Below, piece after piece: positions 15,066 through 22,256 of a DNA stretch of 25,540 nt. Both the position numbers and the translations under genes were made by a program. Each line of letters starts with the position of its first letter. Position 1 is the first letter of the stretch. Source of the stretch: a virus; IMG/VR virus record IMGVR_UViG_3300024520_000456, positions 1 to 25,540 of that record. The stretch is one strand, 5' to 3'. Under the pieces are notes generated by a model. It searched no databases. It saw nothing but the letters and a program-made list of their open reading frames with translations, and was not told the origin of the DNA.

Positions 15066-18000
15066 GTGAAAAAATACTGTTTACTTATTTGTTTTCTTTT
15101 AACTACTTCTTTGGCGTATGCTCAGGGATTCGGACGACTGCATACTGACAAAGCCTACCAGATAAAAACCAATACCAACTTATTTGAACCATCCGGAATA
15201 CTTACCGCATCAGATAAAACTGTGCAGTTAGCTTTACAGTCTTTATCGGCATCTGCCGGCACAGCTTCCTCGTCTGCGTGGGATGCTCTAACAGATCCAT
15301 CCGGTAATAGCACAATAGCGATGGGGTCTAACAATACTTCATTTACAGGTGCGTGGGCGAATACATGGACATCAACTTTAGCGGGAACCTTCTTTACTCT
15401 TGACGGTGCAAATGGTCAGACAGCTCTAGACATTACTGACGGTAATTTACTAGTCAACGACACTTCGACATTTACAGGTACAGTTAATTTATCTGCTGAC
15501 TCAGTTAATACCATAACTGAGATTGCTACTGCATTGAAGAGTGGAGCTGATGGAACGGTAGTTACTGGTACTAAAGGAGACGCTGGAAAATGTGCTGAAT
15601 GGAATGCAGACGGCGACTTAGTAGAAGCGGCAAGTGCAGCGGCGTGTGGTACAGGAGGAACAACAAATTGGAGCACCATTGGCGATCCTACAAAAGATGG
15701 AACAATCGCAATGGGAACAAATAACAGTGCATTTACAGGAGCATGGGCCAATACGTGGACAAGCACCCTTTCTGGACAGTTTTTTGAGATTGATGGAGTA
15801 AATGGTCAAACAGCTTTAAATATATCTGATGGCAATTTATTGGTCAATGATACATCAACTTTCACTGGAACAGTTAATCTCTCGGCAGATTCGGTAAACA
15901 CTATAACAGAGATAGCGGCAGCATTAAAGACTGGTGCAGATGGAACACTAGCAACAGGAACAGCAGGATCAAATGGAGAGATTGCATCATGGAATACTGA
16001 TGGCGACGTTGTTGATTCAAACTTGATTGTGAGCACCTTAACTGATGAGCGTGTTTGTGAGTATGAATCTACTGGGACATTTTTAATCTGTGATACTGTT
16101 AAAGATGCTTCTGGTGCCTGTGCAAGCGGTTCTCTTTGCTCAGGAGGACATGAGCATGAGTTAAACAATATTCTTGATCCAACAGGAGATACCAGCATAA
16201 CAATGGCTGGAAACAATTTTGCTATGTCAGGTGCAAATACGTCTACATGGACAAGCTCATTAGCAGGAACTTTCTTTACACTCGATGGTGCCAATGGTCA
16301 GGTAGCTCTAGATATTACAGATGGAAACTTGTTGGTCAACGACACTTCTACTTTCACAGGGACAGTTAACCTTTCAGCTGACTCGGTAAATACTATAACA
16401 GAGATAGCAGCCGCATTAAAAAGCGGTTCAGATGGAACCGTAATAACTGGAACAGCTGGTGGAGACGGTCTTTGTGCCGAGTTTAATGCTGACGGAGATT
16501 TGGTGGAAGCTGCAAGTGCTGCAGCCTGTGGTACTGGAGGGACAACCACTTGGAGTGCAATAGGTGATCCCACAAAAGACAATGCAATTGCAATGGGAAC
16601 CAACAACACATCTTTTACAGGAAATTGGACAAACACATGGACGAGTGATTTATCCAGTACGATGTTTACTATTAACGGTGTTGATGGACAGATTGGTGTA
16701 GATATTATAGATGGTGATTTACAGATAGCAGATACAACAAACATTGGTGGTGCGGCAGGTGTTGCTCTTGATGCTACTAATGGAAAACTTGCAATGACAG
16801 GTCTTGGTAGTGGTGGCACAGCAGAAGATTTTACCATTGATTTAGACTTTTCTAATCTTATTCAGTTTAGCTCAACATCAGGTGCGGGTATACAGTCATC
16901 AATAGGTTATACTCAGGCAGATGGCGTTGCTATGAAGTGGGGCAATTTACCTGACTCACAAATTTCATATAATACTACTGGTCTTGATAGCCTTAATTTT
17001 GGCCTTGTTGTTGGAGCTGACACATCCTCTGGATATGTAAGTATTATGGAGCTTGCTGATGACAATGATGTTGATAGACAACCATTAGCAAATACTGCTA
17101 ATCCTACGTTAAGAATATACTCAAGTGATGCAGCTGTGGCTACGGACTATATTGAATTTTTCCATGATGCAGATAATGGGATTATTCAGATGGGTGCTGC
17201 GGATATAAACTTAGAAGCCACAACCGTAAAGATAGGAAACGGTGCAACAGCAGCAGGTATATTAGCAATTCAAGAAGATACAAACGACGGAGCAAACAAC
17301 GCTACATTTACAGTTCCCACTCTAGCAGCAGACACAGATTACATCTTACCACCTGACGACGGGGATAATACAGAAGTTCTACAGACAAACGGTACAGGAA
17401 CATTGACATGGGTAGCGAATGCTGGCGGAGGTACAACCTGGAGCGATATAGGTGATCCAACAACAAGCGGAAATATCGCAATGGGATCATATAACAGTGC
17501 CTTTGCAGGGGCATGGGCTAACACATGGACATCAAGTTTGGCGGGTGTTTTCTTTACCATTGATGGAGCTGACGGGCAGACGGCTCTAGCTGTCACAGAT
17601 GGTAATGTAGTTATTACAGACACGTTCACAGCCAATGGTATTAATGTCTTGGGCGATGGTGCTGATAACTTCTCGGTAGCATCAGATGGTATAGATATTT
17701 CTACCTCTGGTGTTGTAACTAACGGTTCTTTTGATAGCGACAATAATACTTTTACAAACATAGCTTTATCCGAAACAAATATTACTGCTGGCACTGGTAT
17801 AAATATTTCCACAGACACAGTATCTTATGATGGTACTTATGATGAGATAGGAAATGCTGGTACAACCGCAAGTATGGACTTTACGTCAAATACTAATACA
17901 TGGACAAGCTCACATGATGGGGCAACATTCTTTACAATATCTGATGGTGATACAGCGTTAGCCGCAGATACAGAGCTTCTAGAGTTAAACTTTTCAGCCG

Positions 18001-18263
18001 ATGGTGACGCCGAAGGTATATTCTTGATAATGAAAGACAATGTAGTTGATGAGGTTTTTAAGGTTGAAGCAGAAGGAAAGACTACAATAGGTAATGCAAC
18101 AACTAATTCTTCTGTTACATTTGGTAACGGGTATACGGCTGATCCATGTGGGACATTAGCTGAAGGAGCTTTATTTTATAATACAACTGCCGATGAGTTC
18201 TGCTATTGTGACGGATCTTCAGTAGACTTGAGAATAAAAGATTCAACAACAGCATGTTTCTAA
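15066..18263 (+). CDS. Large exported tail fibre with internal repeats
   Basis: The product is 1065 residues. I choose the GTG at 15066, behind GGGGGTG, because it gives a signal peptide (MKKYCLLICFLLTTSLAYA|Q) like those of neighbouring genes. The body holds repeats beginning at about residues 72, 202, 367, 496 and 792, each running 'W-x-x-I-GDPT-x-x-x-IAMG-x-N-x-F-G-x-W-x-NTWTS' then 'FF-x-IDG-x-(N/D)GQ'. A region at about 735-790 has FTVPTLAADTDYILPPDDG and LQTNGTGTLTW, seen in many phage fibres. The C-terminal 45 residues are Cys-rich (DPCGTL, EFCYCDG, TTACF). Mature cysteines total 12. It likely trimerises and contacts the host surface. Confidence 0.75.
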   Translation: MKKYCLLICFLLTTSLAYAQGFGRLHTDKAYQIKTNTNLFEPSGILTASDKTVQLALQSLSASAGTASSSAWDALTDPSGNSTIAMGSNNTSFTGAWANTWTSTLAGTFFTLDGANGQTALDITDGNLLVNDTSTFTGTVNLSADSVNTITEIATALKSGADGTVVTGTKGDAGKCAEWNADGDLVEAASAAACGTGGTTNWSTIGDPTKDGTIAMGTNNSAFTGAWANTWTSTLSGQFFEIDGVNGQTALNISDGNLLVNDTSTFTGTVNLSADSVNTITEIAAALKTGADGTLATGTAGSNGEIASWNTDGDVVDSNLIVSTLTDERVCEYESTGTFLICDTVKDASGACASGSLCSGGHEHELNNILDPTGDTSITMAGNNFAMSGANTSTWTSSLAGTFFTLDGANGQVALDITDGNLLVNDTSTFTGTVNLSADSVNTITEIAAALKSGSDGTVITGTAGGDGLCAEFNADGDLVEAASAAACGTGGTTTWSAIGDPTKDNAIAMGTNNTSFTGNWTNTWTSDLSSTMFTINGVDGQIGVDIIDGDLQIADTTNIGGAAGVALDATNGKLAMTGLGSGGTAEDFTIDLDFSNLIQFSSTSGAGIQSSIGYTQADGVAMKWGNLPDSQISYNTTGLDSLNFGLVVGADTSSGYVSIMELADDNDVDRQPLANTANPTLRIYSSDAAVATDYIEFFHDADNGIIQMGAADINLEATTVKIGNGATAAGILAIQEDTNDGANNATFTVPTLAADTDYILPPDDGDNTEVLQTNGTGTLTWVANAGGGTTWSDIGDPTTSGNIAMGSYNSAFAGAWANTWTSSLAGVFFTIDGADGQTALAVTDGNVVITDTFTANGINVLGDGADNFSVASDGIDISTSGVVTNGSFDSDNNTFTNIALSETNITAGTGINISTDTVSYDGTYDEIGNAGTTASMDFTSNTNTWTSSHDGATFFTISDGDTALAADTELLELNFSADGDAEGIFLIMKDNVVDEVFKVEAEGKTTIGNATTNSSVTFGNGYTADPCGTLAEGALFYNTTADEFCYCDGSSVDLRIKDSTTACF
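15279..17640 (+). repeat. Degenerate protein-level repeats in the fibre gene
   Basis: Repeat units start near 15279, 15669, 16165, 16551 and 17439. The first three share a 29-residue core (GNLLVNDTSTFTG to NTITEIA) at 15441-15527, 15831-15917 and 16323-16409. The three cores are identical in protein, yet copies 1 and 2 differ at 21 of 29 codons, all synonymously. The repeats are therefore clear in translation but weak at DNA level. Confidence 0.85.
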
Positions 18264-18274
18264 GAGAGGTGATT

Positions 18275-18685
18275 ATGAAAAAGTTTATAATAGCTCTAGG
18301 ATTAATACTGGTATTGCCAACAATAGTTTATTCTCAAGAAAGAAGGATAACGATTGATCAAACAGGCTGGACTATGGACCAAAAGGTAATGTTTATTTCA
18401 ATGGGTTACCGTATTGCGTTTCAGAATGGAGAGAATATTGTTCCCAAAGCGGATAAAAATGTTTTAGTTTTTCAGGGACTTTCTGAAGATACAGCAAGCA
18501 AGATTACGGCAACGACACTGATAGATGAGTTTAATGAGCATACAGCAGAACAGGCAATAGCAGAAGCGAATGAAGCAACTAGAGTGAATAATTTAAAAAC
18601 ATCCATCAGATCGAAATTGCGAAATGGAAGAGGATTAACTGATGCGGAAATTGATTTTCTTAACATTCCTAATCTTAGGGATTAG
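18275..18685 (+). CDS. Small exported protein next to the fibre
   Basis: The product is 136 residues. ATG 18275 is preferred for its GAGAGGTGATT ribosome binding site and because it opens the signal peptide MKKFIIALGLILVLPTIVYS|Q. The mature part (116 residues) has ITIDQTGWTMDQKVMFIS and then a helical, Glu/Ala/Thr-rich second half (EHTAEQAIAEANEATRVNNL), ending in RGLTDAEIDFLNIPNL. There is no cysteine. Size and position after a long fibre gene would suit a fibre chaperone or fibre-tip partner. Its last 44 bases also encode the signal peptide of the next gene in another frame. Confidence 0.65.
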   Translation: MKKFIIALGLILVLPTIVYSQERRITIDQTGWTMDQKVMFISMGYRIAFQNGENIVPKADKNVLVFQGLSEDTASKITATTLIDEFNEHTAEQAIAEANEATRVNNLKTSIRSKLRNGRGLTDAEIDFLNIPNLRD

Positions 18686-19931
18686 TACAACTGCATTTGC
18701 GACAGAACAGATTTTAGTAGCTGGTTCTGATGATACTCAGCAATCGACAAATACAGAATATTTGGCTATTGCAGGGAATGCTTCATTAAACCAGACAAAC
18801 TGGACAACAGGTGAAACAAATAGAAGGACCGTTATTCCTACGGCTGGTGTATTGTCAGAGTTGCGGGTAGAGGCAACAACCGGACCAGGCACAGGTAATA
18901 CTCGTGTTTATACAGTAATGATAGATGGCGGTGCGACGGCTCTTGCCTGTACTTTAAGTGCGGCAGAAACAAACTGTAATTCTGCTGCGACTACTTTAAC
19001 GGTATCAGCCAATGAAGCCGCAAGTCTACGAAATGCTGTAACATCCGCACCAGTATCAACAGGTGATGCTCATTGGTCTCTTAAGTTTACTCCAACAACG
19101 AGTAAAGAAACAATTATAATGGGTGGTTCGGCAGGAGCTTCAATAGGGACAACCTCAAATGTCAGAGCACCTATGCACGGCTTAAGACCAAGTGTAACAA
19201 GTTCAACTCCTAATACCTCAGTAAGATTCCCAACGGCAGGAACATTGGAAAACATGTACATTAAAGTAGAGACGGCTCCAGGTGCTGGGACTACAAGAGT
19301 ATTCCAATACGGGTCAGTTGATTGTACGATCTCAAACGCTGAGACTGAATGTAACAGTGATACTGATACACAGGCGGTTGTTGCAGGAGAAGATTATTGG
19401 TTAGAGATTGATGTAACAGGTACACCAGCGGCTAGTCAGGGAGAGTGGGGTGTTCAGTTTACTACAACAACAGACGGTGAATTTGTAATAGCCATGTCTA
19501 CAAATAATGCACATCATGGTTCAAGTACAGAATATTCTATATTAAGTGCAGGACAAAACACTTGGTCCGGTACCATAACTAATAGTGATAACTTGATGGG
19601 TGAGATGACTATCTCAGATATATATGTGAAGTTGGATAATGACCCAAGTTCTGGAGATAGTTACGCGTATACTCTCATGCAAGATGCAGGGGCAACCTTA
19701 TTAACATGTACTATATCAAACACCGAAACTGAGTGTAATGGTGCTTCCGATATTTCAATAAGCAATGATGAGTTAGGTTCCACAAGAGTTGTCCCTACCA
19801 GCAACCCTGACTCAGCAGATGCACAAATATCGTATTTAGGAAAGATAGCTGTGGGTGGTGGAGGAATCTCAGCAACAGGGACGATAGTCGAAGGTGGTTC
19901 TATTTTTGAAGGAAATGTGATTTTACAATAA
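18642..19931 (+). CDS. Exported three-repeat adhesin-like protein with paired cysteines
   Basis: The product is 429 residues. ATG 18642 opens the signal peptide MRKLIFLTFLILGISTTAFA|T, with AAGAGGA about 9 bases upstream. The mature protein has three beta-rich repeats: a 'G-x-L-x-x-(L/M)-x-(V/I)-x-(V/L)' strand, then 'R/A-V/Y-x-Y-T', then a cysteine hairpin. The hairpins are ACTLSAAETNC, DCTISNAETEC and TCTISNTETEC, six cysteines in all, probably one disulfide per repeat. The C-terminus is Gly/Ile-rich with a short repeat (GTIVEGGSIFEGNVILQ). It probably acts as a receptor-binding or surface-displayed protein of the virion. It is the last gene of the fibre block. Confidence 0.7.
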   Translation: MRKLIFLTFLILGISTTAFATEQILVAGSDDTQQSTNTEYLAIAGNASLNQTNWTTGETNRRTVIPTAGVLSELRVEATTGPGTGNTRVYTVMIDGGATALACTLSAAETNCNSAATTLTVSANEAASLRNAVTSAPVSTGDAHWSLKFTPTTSKETIIMGGSAGASIGTTSNVRAPMHGLRPSVTSSTPNTSVRFPTAGTLENMYIKVETAPGAGTTRVFQYGSVDCTISNAETECNSDTDTQAVVAGEDYWLEIDVTGTPAASQGEWGVQFTTTTDGEFVIAMSTNNAHHGSSTEYSILSAGQNTWSGTITNSDNLMGEMTISDIYVKLDNDPSSGDSYAYTLMQDAGATLLTCTISNTETECNGASDISISNDELGSTRVVPTSNPDSADAQISYLGKIAVGGGGISATGTIVEGGSIFEGNVILQ

Positions 19932-19940
19932 AGGTAAAAT

Positions 19941-20201
19941 ATGAAAGTCTTAAAAACACCGGCTTTTTGGGTAGGAACAATAACCGTTCTTGTACCGGCT
20001 GTGCTTGCTGTTACAGCAGGTTACGGGGCGATCAAAGCAAAGGTCGATGGTCAAGAAAAGGTTGTGGACGAGGTTAAGGTTGACGTTGGTAAGAATAAAG
20101 AAAAAATTAACGTTAATGAAAACAGGAACATTGAACACGCAATCATTCTTGAGAGAACCATTAAACTGGTAGAGAAGCTAGAGAGAAAGCTAGAAAAGTA
20201 A
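19941..20201 (+). CDS. Membrane-anchored coiled-coil protein (holin- or i-spanin-like)
   Basis: The product is 86 residues, with ATG behind AAAGGTAAAAT. One hydrophobic segment at about residues 8-30 (FWVGTITVLVPAVLAVTAGYG) is followed by a lysine/glutamate-rich coiled coil to the end. One N-terminal membrane helix plus a periplasmic coiled coil is the layout of an inner-membrane spanin subunit (Rz-like). A small single-pass holin or a bacteriocin-UviB-like protein is the alternative. It opens the presumed lysis/host-interface segment after the fibre genes. Confidence 0.5.
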   Translation: MKVLKTPAFWVGTITVLVPAVLAVTAGYGAIKAKVDGQEKVVDEVKVDVGKNKEKINVNENRNIEHAIILERTIKLVEKLERKLEK

Positions 20202-20226
20202 TCCATCCCAAACTAAGGAGGATGAA

Positions 20227-20994
20227 ATGAAGATTCTACTTTTTGATATTGAAAACGCTCCGAGCATAGGTTATCTATGGGGGTTATATCAAGAGATCTC
20301 AAGCACGAAGTTTATTAAAGATGACTGGTACGTTCTTTGTTGGGCAGCGAAATGGTTAGATAGTGACAAGGTAATGACCTCGGCCTTACCTGACTATCCT
20401 TTGTATAAGAAGGACATGACGAATGATAAAGAGGTTTTAAAGTCCTTGTGGGGATTATTAGATACGTGTGATATAGCCATAGCTCATAACGGCAGATCGT
20501 TTGACAGACGCAAAGCTAACGCAAGATTTATAAGAAGTGGGATGAACCCGCCATCTCCGTATAAGATGATCGACACTCTCCTAGAGGCTAGAAACAACTT
20601 CTTTTTTACATCCAACAGACTTGACGACTTAGGTGTTTATTTAAAGGCGGGAAGGAAAACCCCGACGGGCGGGTTTGATTTGTGGAAAGATTGTTTAGCA
20701 GGTAAGAAAGAAGCGTGGAAGCATATGGTTGATTACTGTAAGCAGGACGTTGTTTTGTTAGAGAAGGTTTATAAAAAGATGCGTCCTTGGATGAATAGGC
20801 ATCCGAATACAACTCTTGATGATTTGGGTGGAGTTCCGAAATGTCAAAAGTGTGGATCAGAGAAGTTAGAGAAAAGAGGGGTAGCGTATACTCCTCAGTC
20901 GAAGTTCCAAAGGTTCATTTGTAAAAGCTGTAAAGGCTGGGGCAGGTATAAGATTAGTCAAGGAACATCAAAAGTATCTAACATATCGGGGTGA
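20227..20994 (+). CDS. DEDD-type 3'-5' exonuclease with C-terminal zinc ribbon
   Basis: The product is 255 residues, with ATG behind AAGGAGGATGAA. The motifs of the DnaQ/RNase H-like exonuclease fold are visible: FDIEN with D7 and E9 (motif I), IAHNGRSFDRRK with D93 (motif II) and YCKQDVVLLEKVY with Y170 and D174 (motif III, Y-x3-D). It resembles the YprB/RNase_H_2-type exonuclease group. A treble-Cys pair, C206/C209 and C232/C235, forms a C-terminal zinc ribbon. It probably trims single-stranded DNA or RNA ends in phage DNA metabolism. A nuclease between lysis-type genes is out of place compared with the usual modules. Confidence 0.75.
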   Translation: MKILLFDIENAPSIGYLWGLYQEISSTKFIKDDWYVLCWAAKWLDSDKVMTSALPDYPLYKKDMTNDKEVLKSLWGLLDTCDIAIAHNGRSFDRRKANARFIRSGMNPPSPYKMIDTLLEARNNFFFTSNRLDDLGVYLKAGRKTPTGGFDLWKDCLAGKKEAWKHMVDYCKQDVVLLEKVYKKMRPWMNRHPNTTLDDLGGVPKCQKCGSEKLEKRGVAYTPQSKFQRFICKSCKGWGRYKISQGTSKVSNISG

Positions 20995-20998
20995 GATA

Positions 20999-21181
20999 AT
21001 GACAAACTTTGAAAAGATACATGAAGAGTTAATCGAGATAGAGACGGTTTACGTGGCGATGGATGACAAATTACACAAGATGCTAGAGATGAACGGAAAG
21101 CTAGGTAAAAGGATTGATGTTATAAAGAGGTATATTAGAAGACAGCATTTAACCGAAAAGTCAAGGGGGAAGAAGAAATGA
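20999..21181 (+). CDS. Small helical hypothetical protein
   Basis: The product is 60 residues, nearly all helical and charged (NFEKIHEELIEIETVYVAMD, then KLHKMLEMNGKLGKRIDVIKRYI), with a basic C-terminus. It overlaps the ATG of the lipoprotein gene by 4 bases. It could be a dimeric coiled coil; no family is recognised. The ribosome binding site is weak (GGGGTGAGATA). Confidence 0.55.
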   Translation: MTNFEKIHEELIEIETVYVAMDDKLHKMLEMNGKLGKRIDVIKRYIRRQHLTEKSRGKKK

Positions 21182-21345
21182 AAAAATACATTCCTATACT
21201 ACTAGTATTGATTTGTATTACCGGCTGTGCAACGCATAAGAAGTTTTCAGTTAAAATGAAGGGTGAGTCTATCAAGAAGAGTCTGGCAACGATTGAGTGT
21301 AAGAACTGTGAGGTTGAGCTTCTAAGAGAGTTTAAGAATGAATAA
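21178..21345 (+). CDS. Small lipoprotein (possible o-spanin)
   Basis: The product is 55 residues. The N-terminus is KKYIPILLVLICITGCATHK, a signal sequence with the lipobox ITG|C (Cys17), so signal peptidase II cleavage and lipid anchoring are expected. The mature part is about 39 residues, basic, with two further cysteines (ECKNCEVEL). Its size suits an outer-membrane spanin subunit (Rz1-like), which would pair with the coiled-coil protein at 19941, though it is not proline-rich like lambda Rz1. A surface-exclusion lipoprotein is the alternative. The gene is just below the usual size cut-off. AGGGGGAAG precedes its ATG, and the stop overlaps the next start. Confidence 0.75.
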   Translation: MKKYIPILLVLICITGCATHKKFSVKMKGESIKKSLATIECKNCEVELLREFKNE

Positions 21346-21871
21346 GATAAGATATATCGATCCGAGAGAGATTCCAGTCAGTGATCTTCCCTTAATAGTA
21401 TTCTCTGACTGTACGTCTGGACTATTTTCTTTCTTGACCAAGTGGCGGACTAAAAGCCCTTGGAATCACGTGATGTTTATGTTAAGATCTGAATGCTTTC
21501 AGAGTCAGGGAAACATGTTTAGTGAAGTCCCATTATCGAGATATATGAAAAGACTAAGCCGGATGAAGTTTTACCAGATGATAGTTACAGAGGAAGAGGC
21601 CATATATTTAAAGCTATTAGTTGATCAAGATCTAAAGAAGTCTAAATGGGCACTTCGGTACAACTGGTTAGGAATCTTGACTCAGGCATTACCAGGAAAG
21701 TGGAATAGAAGGTTTGGCGGGCAGGGAAAGTATTGCTCTCAGAATGTGGCGTATTACTTAAATAAAATCGGATGGAACATACCCACTTATCCAAATCCTG
21801 GGGAGTTAAACAGACTAATGGAAACTTCAACGGACAAAGTTAAATATTTGGGACATTACAGTGGGAATTAA
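21338..21871 (+). CDS. Permuted NlpC/P60 (YiiX/LRAT-like) hydrolase
   Basis: The product is 177 residues. The N-terminal part contains SDLPLIVFSDCTSGLFSFL then SPWNHVMFM, with His44. The C-terminal part contains KYCSQNVAYYLNKIGW with Cys133. A histidine before the nucleophilic cysteine ('C-S-x-x-V/L' at a helix start) is the circularly permuted order of the YaeF/YiiX/LRAT branch of NlpC/P60 papain-like enzymes. These cut peptide or acyl bonds in cell walls or lipids. There is no signal peptide. Next to a lipoprotein and a coiled-coil membrane protein it could be an endolysin or a virion-entry hydrolase; the substrate cannot be told from sequence. Confidence 0.6.
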   Translation: MNKIRYIDPREIPVSDLPLIVFSDCTSGLFSFLTKWRTKSPWNHVMFMLRSECFQSQGNMFSEVPLSRYMKRLSRMKFYQMIVTEEEAIYLKLLVDQDLKKSKWALRYNWLGILTQALPGKWNRRFGGQGKYCSQNVAYYLNKIGWNIPTYPNPGELNRLMETSTDKVKYLGHYSGN

Positions 21872-21965
21872 AAATTGGTTTAGAAAATGGCGGATAGGAA
21901 TACTGAAAAAGACATGGGCTGAGACACGGATGAAATGGTGCATATTTTTTAAGCGAAAGTTTTAA
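21861..21965 (+). CDS. Possible 34-residue basic Trp-rich peptide
   Basis: A GTG at 21861, inside the end of the hydrolase gene, opens 34 codons to TAA at 21963-21965. The peptide has four Trp, five Phe and about 12 Lys/Arg against a single Glu (NWFRKWRIGILKKTW in its first half), strongly cationic and potentially amphipathic. The ribosome binding site is weak (GGGACATTACA). It could be a membrane-active lysis peptide or a chance reading frame. Confidence 0.3.
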   Translation: MGIKNWFRKWRIGILKKTWAETRMKWCIFFKRKF

Positions 21966-22053
21966 TTAAATAATTTCTTCAAACTATTTTTCTCTCATAT
22001 TGTAAGCCTATGGAACTAAAAGACTTACGGCAACAGAAAAGAAATAAAAAAGG

Positions 22054-22081
22054 TTTACAACCGATGAAAATATTATATAAT
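22054..22081 (+). promoter_or_regulatory. Sigma70-type promoter for the downstream operon
   Basis: The -35 box is TTTACA (22054-22059), the spacer is 16 bases, and the -10 box is a perfect TATAAT (22076-22081). The predicted transcript starts near 22088. It lies in the only sizeable gap of the window (21966-22256), at the border between the structural/lysis genes and the DNA-metabolism genes. Confidence 0.6.
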
Positions 22082-22087
22082 TTTAAG

Positions 22088-22256
22088 TAGGTACAACGAG
22101 GTAAAGCAACATGATAAAAAACGCTTTGGCAGAAGCAACAAATTCGGGGATCATTTTTTATTTTAAAAATCAGCCCCTATTAGACGATCTTTTACCCTTC
22201 GATTCCCTGGGTATTAGACCTGCCGTCTGTAGGGGCTTTATTTATGGAGGTGTAGC
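22088..22256 (+). promoter_or_regulatory. Structured leader with two mutually exclusive hairpins (attenuator-like)
   Basis: Hairpin A: GGGG (22146-22149) with CCCC (22174-22177), plus ATTTTT/AAAAAT (22053+100 to 22070+100, i.e. 22153-22158 with 22165-22170). Hairpin B: AGCCCCTA (22172-22179) with TAGGGGCT (22230-22237), AGACG/CGTCT (22182-22186 with 22224-22228) and TACCC/GGGTA (22193-22197 with 22209-22213), followed by TTTATTT. The same CCCC is used by both, so they cannot form together. B has a terminator-like tail and ends just before the GGAGG of the gene at 22257. No riboswitch class is recognised. Confidence 0.5.

Noticed and set aside
15416-17818. Several long open frames on the minus strand opposite the fibre gene (up to 179 codons).
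   Set aside because: They mirror the repeated, Thr/Gly/Asp-rich codons of the fibre and show the same repeats in antisense. No ribosome binding sites or recognisable domains; they are shadows.
22010-22090. A 26-codon frame starting MELKDLRQQ, reminiscent of the start of helix-turn-helix repressors.
   Set aside because: It has no ribosome binding site, the predicted -35 and -10 boxes lie inside it, and it ends before any HTH could form. I treat it as intergenic DNA.
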